DNA from: Bacteroidetes bacterium HGW-Bacteroidetes-4
GTDB lineage: Bacteria; Bacteroidota; Bacteroidia; Bacteroidales; SZUA-534
DNA: 57,843 bases
NCBI GenBank assembly: GCA_002840905.1
Contig: PHDD01000022.1
Location: 1-57,843, forward strand
Reading direction: 5' to 3'
The translations under genes and the position numbers were made by a program. This document shows positions 52,913 to 57,843 of the stretch, piece by piece. How positions within the stretch are numbered: the first letter of the stretch is position 1; every line of letters starts with the position of its first letter. Under the pieces are notes generated by a model that saw nothing but the letters and a program-made list of their open reading frames with translations, was not told the DNA's origin and searched no databases.

Positions 52913-53617
52913 ATGAAACATAGCGCTACTGTACCGGCTTGTAAAGACTGTTTGTTGGGTTGTAAAACTATTTTTTCTTCGTTGGACGAAGAAGAATTGG
53001 AGCGCTTAACCTATGATAAAAGCTGTAATTCGTATAAAAAAGGTTCCACCATTTTTCACGAAGGAAACCGCATTCACCACGTATATTGCATCCACTCGGG
53101 CATAGTAAAAATGTTTAAAACCGGAATCGAAGGAAAAGAACAAATTGTTTCGTTTGCTCAAGCTGGTGATATTATTGGTTACCGATCCATCTTAAGTAAA
53201 GAATCGGCATGCACCACAGCCAAGGCTATTGAGGATGTTGTAATTTGTGCCATTCCTGCCGATCACTTATTTGAAATCCTGGAACACAATCCCAAGTTTT
53301 CGATGGAATTAATGCAACTAGCCTGTAAAGAGTTGGGCGAAGCCAACCAGTTTTTAACCGATATTGCTCAAAAATCGGTGCGAGAACGCCTGGCCGAAGT
53401 GCTTATTAAACTCAAAGAAGTTTTCAGTGTCGATAACGAAGGTTATTTAAAAGTTTCGCTTACCCGCGATGAGCTGGCCAGCCTGGTTGGTACTGCAACC
53501 GAATCGGTTATTCGGCTGTTGTCGGAATTCAAATCGGACAAATACATTGAATTAAACGGACGAAAAATACGCGTGTTGAACGAAGAACGCTTACGTAAAC
53601 TCAGCAGTTACTATTAA
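52913..53617 (+). CDS. Crp/Fnr-family transcription regulator with N-terminal Cys cluster
   Basis: DNA-binding regulator of 234 residues. The N-terminus has CKDCLLGC (Cys10, Cys13, Cys17), a CxxCxxxC group, with a further Cys at 38. The cyclic-nucleotide-like beta roll follows (about 30-145: KKGSTIFHEGNRIHHVYCIH, then DIIGYRSILSKESAC). The helix-turn-helix is SLTRDELASLVGTATESVIR near 180-200. The Cys group could bind an iron-sulfur cluster, but spacing differs from E. coli FNR. ATG 52913 is chosen over TTG 52877. The small membrane protein gene starts directly after its stop. Confidence 0.9.
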   Translation: MKHSATVPACKDCLLGCKTIFSSLDEEELERLTYDKSCNSYKKGSTIFHEGNRIHHVYCIHSGIVKMFKTGIEGKEQIVSFAQAGDIIGYRSILSKESACTTAKAIEDVVICAIPADHLFEILEHNPKFSMELMQLACKELGEANQFLTDIAQKSVRERLAEVLIKLKEVFSVDNEGYLKVSLTRDELASLVGTATESVIRLLSEFKSDKYIELNGRKIRVLNEERLRKLSSYY

Positions 53618-53797
53618 ATGGCCCGTTGGATTCTTATATTGGTGTTGCTGACGCTTATGTTTAACCTGTATCTGATTCAGGTTATCAATCGGGCAGCACT
53701 TACCCCACAACAAAAAAAACTCAGCAAAACATTAATCTGGGTTTTACCCCTTATTTACGGATTTATCTTTCTGGGGCTTTTCAAAAACCAACGTTAG
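53618..53797 (+). CDS. Small membrane protein, two helices
   Basis: Protein of 59 residues with its ATG immediately after the Crp/Fnr stop codon. Two membrane helices are clear (WILILVLLTLMFNLYLIQV and IWVLPLIYGFIFLGLF), separated by a basic loop (PQQKKLSK), and the last residues are KNQR. It resembles the short hydrophobic phospholipase-D-nuclease N-terminal-type membrane segment, but this is not proven. It is likely co-translated with the regulator. The function is unknown. Confidence 0.6.
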   Translation: MARWILILVLLTLMFNLYLIQVINRAALTPQQKKLSKTLIWVLPLIYGFIFLGLFKNQR

Positions 53798-53861
53798 CAA
53801 TCGCTATGGGTTTCTCCGTTTAAAAACATTCGGTCTCGCTGGTTTAATCGACGGTTTACTT

Positions 53862-53869
53862 TATTTTTG
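53862..53869 (+). promoter_or_regulatory. Possible -7 box of ribE
   Basis: TATTTTTG lies 27 nt before the ATG at 53896. No clear -33 TTG. No FMN-riboswitch-like sequence was seen upstream. Confidence 0.4.
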
Positions 53870-53895
53870 CATTTTACTAATTAAACCATATAATT

Positions 53896-54492
53896 ATGTT
53901 TTCAGGAATCGTAGAAGAAACAGGAAAAGTAGTATCCATCGATAGAAATAAAGAAAATATTGACCTGACCATTGCTTGTTCGTTTGTCGATAAGCTTAAA
54001 GTTGATCAAAGTGTAGCTCACAATGGCGTTTGCTTAACCGTGGTTCGTAAAACCGACAGCACCTATACGGTTACAGCCATCCAGGAAACCCTGATAAAAT
54101 CGAATCTGGGCGATTTGGTTCCCGGAAGCGAAGTAAATCTTGAACGAAGCATGACCATGGATAAACTTTTGGATGGTCATATGGTTCAGGGCCACGTGGA
54201 CCAAACCGCTATTTGTACCAAAGTTGAAGAAGCCGACGGAAGCTGGTATTATACCTTTCTGTACGACTCTTCAAAAGGAAACATTACGGTTGAAAAAGGT
54301 TCCATTTCTGTCGACGGGGTTAGCCTTACTGTAGTAAATTCAAAAGACGATTCGTTTCAGGTGGCTATTATTCCTTACACCTACGAACACACCGTATTTC
54401 ACAATTACAAAGAAGGCACCCGGGTAAACCTTGAATTCGACATCATTGGCAAATACATAACCAAAATTATGAAACAGCAAATGGGTAAATAA
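53896..54492 (+). CDS. ribE: Riboflavin synthase, alpha chain
   Basis: Converts two 6,7-dimethyl-8-ribityllumazine molecules to riboflavin and a pyrimidine. It has 198 residues, two lumazine-binding repeats, and starts MFSGIVEETGKVVSI as the family does. Key stretches are VAHNGVCLTVV, LERSMTMDKLLDGHMVQGH, GSISVDGVSLTVVN and FDIIGKYITKIM. Subunits form trimers. It is a single gene with its own -7 box; no other rib gene is adjacent. Confidence 0.95.
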   Translation: MFSGIVEETGKVVSIDRNKENIDLTIACSFVDKLKVDQSVAHNGVCLTVVRKTDSTYTVTAIQETLIKSNLGDLVPGSEVNLERSMTMDKLLDGHMVQGHVDQTAICTKVEEADGSWYYTFLYDSSKGNITVEKGSISVDGVSLTVVNSKDDSFQVAIIPYTYEHTVFHNYKEGTRVNLEFDIIGKYITKIMKQQMGK

Positions 54493-54541
54493 TTCGCTTT
54501 ACGTTGCTTTTTCACCTCAACATTTAAACACCTTCAGCATC

Positions 54542-56437
54542 ATGGATAATTCCTGGTTTACCCCGTACCCGTTTTATTTGCAACGGCACGAAAACATTCC
54601 GGCCAAAGTAGGTTCACTATATCTGGGCGGAGCCTACCCCATCCGAATTCAGTCGATGGCTAATACCAGTACCCATGATGTGGATGCTTCGGTAAACCAG
54701 GCCATAGCAATAATTGAAGCCGGCGGAGAGTTGGTTCGCTATACCGTAATCAATTCGCGCGATGCCGAAGCGCTTAAAGAAATTAAAGCGCAACTGCTGG
54801 CAAAAGGCTACCCAACTCCTATTGTTGCCGATATTCATTTTAATCCAGCCCTGGCCGACATTGCGGCACAATATGTGGATAAGGTTCGCATCAATCCTGG
54901 AAATTATCTCGACAAGCGCGCATCATTTACCAAAGTGGAATTTACCGATGCCGAATACCAAGAGGAGCTGACAAGGATTAAAGCCCGTTTTGTTGCGTTT
55001 TTAACTATCTGTAAAGAACACCAAACCGCAATTCGGATTGGAACCAATCACGGTTCGCTCTCCGACCGCATTATGAGCCGATACGGTGACTCCCCGACCG
55101 GAATGGTTGAAGCCACCATGGAGTTTTTACGCATCTGTCACAGCGAAAAGTTTAACAATGTGGTGGTTTCGATGAAATCGAGCAATACCCGGGTAATGGT
55201 TTATGCCTATCGCCTGCTGGCTCAAGCCATGAAAAGCGAAGGGATGAATTACGCTCTGCATTTGGGTGTAACTGAAGCCGGTTCAGGCGAAGACGGACGC
55301 ATAAAATCGGCTGTAGGAATGGGCGCTTTAATGCACGACGGTTTGGGCGACACCTTACGGGTATCTTTAACGGAACATCCGGCAAAGGAAATACCCGTTG
55401 CCAGAGCCCTGGTAAAGCATTTTGCTGAAATAAAAAGCTATACACCTTTGGCCACTGGAGTGCCCGCTTTTAATCCCTATGCGTATAACAAACGCCCTTG
55501 TCGTCCATTCGCAGATACAGCGCTGGTGGTTGCCGATTTATCGGCCGAAGCACAAATTGATGAAATTTGTTTGGCTAATTTGGGCTTTGAATTTCAGGAA
55601 AGTACTCAAAGCTTTCGTCGCAGCGATTTATCGGCCGACGTGGTGTATATTGGAGAACAACTTTTGTCGTACCGTTTCAACTCCGAAGTAAAAGTACTTA
55701 TTGATTGTAATTATTGGGACCCCCATCAGGAAACCCTTCCCTTGTTTACCTGGGAAGAATACAAAAACACGACCTTAAAATCGACTAAGGAGAACTGGGT
55801 ACAGGTATCCCTGCCCCATTTGGCCGATGATGACTGGGAACTGATAAAAAATGATGCTACTTTGGTTTTGGTGGCCTTCTCCTACCATGCCCATCCCACC
55901 CAGGAATTGCGGGTGTTAATAAACCAACTGATGCTACACCGGATTAATCACCCTCTGATAATACAACAAAGTTATAAAACGCTAAGCGCCGCTGATTTTA
56001 TGTTGCAAAGCGCGGCCGATAACGGCGTGCTTTTCATTGATGGTATGGCCGATGGAATTTGGTTGAAAAACACCTTTAAGTCGTCGAACAAAGAAGTGGT
56101 TGATACCGCTTTTGCCATTCTGCAAGCCAGCCGTACCCGCATAACAAAAACCGAATACATCAGTTGTCCCTCGTGTGGACGGACACTCTTCGATTTGGAA
56201 AAATCGCTGACCCGGGTTAAAGAAGCCACGGCGCATCTGAAAGGATTAAAAATAGCCGTAATGGGCTGTATTGTTAACGGCCCGGGCGAAATGGCCGATG
56301 CCGACTACGGATACGTAGGCACCGGTCCCGGTAAGGTGTCGCTATATAAAGGAAAAGAACTGGTTAAGCGTTCGGTTGATGCCGAAAAAGCCGTAGCAGA
56401 ATTGCTCCTTCTTATTGAACAGGATCAACACGACTAA
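54542..56437 (+). CDS. ispG: 4-hydroxy-3-methylbut-2-enyl-diphosphate synthase, long form (IspG)
   Basis: Iron-sulfur enzyme of the MEP isoprenoid pathway, reducing MEcPP to HMBPP. It has 631 residues rather than the roughly 370 of E. coli, because of an insertion of about 250 residues between the TIM barrel and the cluster domain, as in plants and other Bacteroidota. The barrel begins PIRIQSMANTSTHDVDASVN. Cluster ligands are Cys542 and Cys545 (SCPSCGRTLFD) and Cys576 (VMGCIVNGPGE). The start is the ATG at 54542. Its stop overlaps that of the converging Rrf2 gene by 4 nt. Confidence 0.96.
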   Translation: MDNSWFTPYPFYLQRHENIPAKVGSLYLGGAYPIRIQSMANTSTHDVDASVNQAIAIIEAGGELVRYTVINSRDAEALKEIKAQLLAKGYPTPIVADIHFNPALADIAAQYVDKVRINPGNYLDKRASFTKVEFTDAEYQEELTRIKARFVAFLTICKEHQTAIRIGTNHGSLSDRIMSRYGDSPTGMVEATMEFLRICHSEKFNNVVVSMKSSNTRVMVYAYRLLAQAMKSEGMNYALHLGVTEAGSGEDGRIKSAVGMGALMHDGLGDTLRVSLTEHPAKEIPVARALVKHFAEIKSYTPLATGVPAFNPYAYNKRPCRPFADTALVVADLSAEAQIDEICLANLGFEFQESTQSFRRSDLSADVVYIGEQLLSYRFNSEVKVLIDCNYWDPHQETLPLFTWEEYKNTTLKSTKENWVQVSLPHLADDDWELIKNDATLVLVAFSYHAHPTQELRVLINQLMLHRINHPLIIQQSYKTLSAADFMLQSAADNGVLFIDGMADGIWLKNTFKSSNKEVVDTAFAILQASRTRITKTEYISCPSCGRTLFDLEKSLTRVKEATAHLKGLKIAVMGCIVNGPGEMADADYGYVGTGPGKVSLYKGKELVKRSVDAEKAVAELLLLIEQDQHD

Positions 56438-56877
56438 AAAACAATCTCATTTCCGTTTACCTTTGCCTGAGCTGCCAATTCGCCCACGGTTTTGCTTTTA
56501 TATAAATCCATTACCTGATTTCGTGCCGCCTCAAATTCGTAATGCAGGGCACAGTATCCGCCCTCGGCCTTGGTGCTTTCGCACGAACCGGCTCCCAGCA
56601 GGCAGGAATTAAATAAGGCATCTCCATCCATTTCAACAATAATGTCGAATAAGGTAATGTTGATGGGGTTTTTACCCACCCCAAAGCCTCCGTTGGGTCC
56701 TTTGGTCGATGAAAGTAATTTACGACGTACCAATACCTGAAGAATTTTTCCCAAAAAAGGAGAAGGAATATCCAGGGCGTCAGCTATTTTCTTAATGCCA
56801 ATTTTCTTTCCGTCTTCGGCAAAAACGGCCAGATAAATTACGGCGCGAATGGCATATTTGCTGGTATTCGATAACAT
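56434..56877 (-). CDS. Rrf2-family transcription regulator
   Basis: DNA-binding protein of 147 residues. The winged helix is at the N-terminus (YAIRAVIYLAVFAEDGKKIG, then IPSPFLGKILQVLVRRKLL). A cluster-type region holds three Cys: CLLGAGSCESTKAEGGYC, near residues 92-109, as in iron-sulfur or nitric-oxide-sensing Rrf2 members. It could sense cluster status or redox. It lies downstream of rpiB on the same strand, with a 72-bp gap that contains a strong inverted repeat, and converges on ispG, itself an iron-sulfur enzyme. Confidence 0.9.
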   Translation of the reverse strand: MLSNTSKYAIRAVIYLAVFAEDGKKIGIKKIADALDIPSPFLGKILQVLVRRKLLSSTKGPNGGFGVGKNPINITLFDIIVEMDGDALFNSCLLGAGSCESTKAEGGYCALHYEFEAARNQVMDLYKSKTVGELAAQAKVNGNEIVF

Positions 56878-56902
56878 AAGCAGTTCTTTTATATTACCCT
56901 CG

Positions 56903-56936
56903 GCTTCTTATCTTTGCAATTAAGCCAATAAGAAGC
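56903..56936. promoter_or_regulatory. Inverted repeat upstream of the Rrf2 gene
   Basis: GCTTCTTAT (56903-56911) and ATAAGAAGC (56928-56936) form a perfect 9-bp inverted repeat with a 16-nt spacer, 26 nt before the Rrf2 start codon. It could be an operator for the regulator itself or an RNA hairpin after rpiB. It has no T-tract, so it is not a standard terminator. Confidence 0.5.
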
Positions 56937-56948
56937 GGGGGTATCGGA

Positions 56949-57383
56949 TTATTTTTTTAATGGTATTTTATCGATTCGTTTTTGATGACGACCCCCTTCG
57001 AAGCCCTCGCTTAAAAACACCGCAACAATTTGCTTGGCGAAATCGACGCTGATAAAACGAGCGGGCAGAGAACAGACGTTGGCGTTGTTGTGCTGCCGGG
57101 CCAGTGCGGCAACTTCGGTATTCCAACACAAGGCTGCCCGTATGCCCTGGTGTTTGTTTGCTGTCATGTTAATTCCGTTTCCACTTCCGCAGATGGTAAT
57201 ACCAAAGTCGAACTTACCCGATTCCACTGCTTCTGCTAAGGGATGTGCGGTGTCGGGGTAATCCATGCTGTCAGGCGAATGGGTACCAAAATCGGTAAGC
57301 TGGTGCCCCAGCCCTTTCAGGTAAGTTACCAGTTCTTGTTTGGTGGTATATCCTGCATGGTCGCAAGCAATTGCTAAATTCAT
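56949..57383 (-). CDS. rpiB: Ribose-5-phosphate isomerase B
   Basis: Interconverts ribose 5-phosphate and ribulose 5-phosphate in the pentose phosphate pathway. It has 144 residues. The start MNLAIACDHAGYTTKQ and the active-site Cys in ITICGSGNGINMTANK identify the RpiB/LacAB family. Late conserved parts are NVCSLPARFISVDFAKQIV and EGGRHQKRIDKI. A -7 box lies 32 nt upstream. Rrf2 follows on the same strand. Confidence 0.95.
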   Translation of the reverse strand: MNLAIACDHAGYTTKQELVTYLKGLGHQLTDFGTHSPDSMDYPDTAHPLAEAVESGKFDFGITICGSGNGINMTANKHQGIRAALCWNTEVAALARQHNNANVCSLPARFISVDFAKQIVAVFLSEGFEGGRHQKRIDKIPLKK

Positions 57384-57414
57384 CGTTTCTGTATTTTTGG
57401 TTCGGTAAAGCTAC

Positions 57415-57422
57415 CAAAAATA
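57415..57422 (-). promoter_or_regulatory. Possible -7 box of rpiB
   Basis: On the - strand this reads TATTTTTG, matching TAnnTTTG, 32 nt before the rpiB start codon. No TTG was found at the -33 distance. Confidence 0.45.
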
Positions 57423-57510
57423 CAGCATATTTTCATACCTTAAGGTGTGGAATGAAGAAATTCAGAAACAGCTCCAAAAATTTGTTGTGCGTTTACTAAA
57501 GTACTACGCA

Positions 57511-57535
57511 AAAAAAGCAATCCTAAGCGATTGCT
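57511..57535 (-). terminator. Terminator for a transcript from the right
   Basis: AGCAATC (57516-57522) pairs with GATTGCT (57529-57535). On the - strand the stem is followed by a run of T, so it would end a transcript entering from the right edge, before the rpiB promoter. Confidence 0.7.
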
Positions 57536-57843
57536 AATAGTTTGTTCTCTGCATTCCGCGGATTATTTTTTTTCTGGGCTTTCCATTTTTTCAGGAAGCT
57601 CCTTTTGATAAATCTGGCTGTGACACAGCGTTGCGGATTTTAGCGCAAACTACATTTCCGTTTTGAATTGCTTTACTCCCTTCGGTCGTGAGAATAGTTC
57701 CGTTTGTTCTTTGGTATATTTGACACAGCTATTTAAACGTAGAAAGCAGCAATGCAATTTACCGGTATTTCAATTCCAGTTTGGTGCGATTAATAGCCAA
57801 TTGCGGCATTTTGGCACGATAGTGCCTGCCGAATTTCAATTCC
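57536..57843. other. Right-edge gap with no convincing gene
   Basis: No complete gene was found here. On the - strand an open frame from the edge to a stop at 57759 reads ELKFGRHYRAKMPQLAIN and on to KLELKYR; it may be the last 27 residues of a gene outside the window or chance. Downstream of it, two frames stay open for 28-45 codons without a start (one includes TTEGSKAIQNGNVVCAKIRN), which could be decayed coding sequence. A TATATTTG at 57715-57722 on the + strand has no -33 partner. Confidence 0.3.

Overview
The window is one contiguous stretch of Bacteroidota chromosome, most likely a free-living Bacteroidales/Marinilabiliales-type bacterium (inference). The signs are a type IX secretion C-terminal domain on a peptidase, an LpxC-FabZ fusion, long-form IspG, a eukaryotic-like IleS, DUF4270/OmpP1/DUF3108/DUF4956 families, weak Shine-Dalgarno sequences, and repeated promoters of the form TTG-N18..20-TAnnTTTG, the Bacteroidota sigma-A type. 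I found no phage, insertion sequence, CRISPR array or rRNA. Almost all of the sequence is coding, in short operons separated by clear hairpin terminators.

Left part (1-20.6 kb): an aldo/keto reductase, a YdeI-like protein, and a 1610-residue tandem-fused UvrA-like ATPase. The lipid A genes lpxC-fabZ and lpxA follow. Then come a double universal stress protein, thiL, a lone tRNA-Val(GAC), ileS, a DksA-like regulator, lspA, dgt, an esterase-like lipoprotein and a phosphohexomutase.

Middle (20.7-42 kb): a PEGA-caspase lipoprotein, glycerol-3-phosphate dehydrogenase, an Ig-like lipoprotein with an MTH1187-type protein, and a cyclophilin lipoprotein. A tight four-gene operon follows: small lipoprotein, VTC domain, DUF4956 membrane protein, DUF2490 barrel. 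Next are several exported proteins of unknown function, a DUF3108 protein with an NAD-dependent epimerase, a T9SS-exported M1 aminopeptidase and a lytic-transglycosylase-like protein. An overlapping hemW-rhodanese-sirtuin-barrel operon and a shortened oligopeptide-binding lipoprotein close this part.

Right part (42-57.8 kb): dnaG, a RimB-RimK fusion, a PrsW protease and a LytS/LytT two-component pair. A kelch lipoprotein diverges from a DUF4270-OmpP1 operon. Their shared intergenic region carries two pairs of a GTAGAT repeat, each pair spaced exactly 21 bp, as expected for a LytTR-type regulator. Then come osmC, a Crp/Fnr regulator with a 59-residue membrane protein, ribE, ispG, an Rrf2 regulator and rpiB. 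The last 460 bases hold a terminator and no convincing gene.

Most genes are housekeeping or envelope functions. The best candidates for undescribed biology are the VTC-DUF4956-DUF2490-lipoprotein operon and the repeat-bearing kelch/DUF4270 control region next to LytS/LytT.
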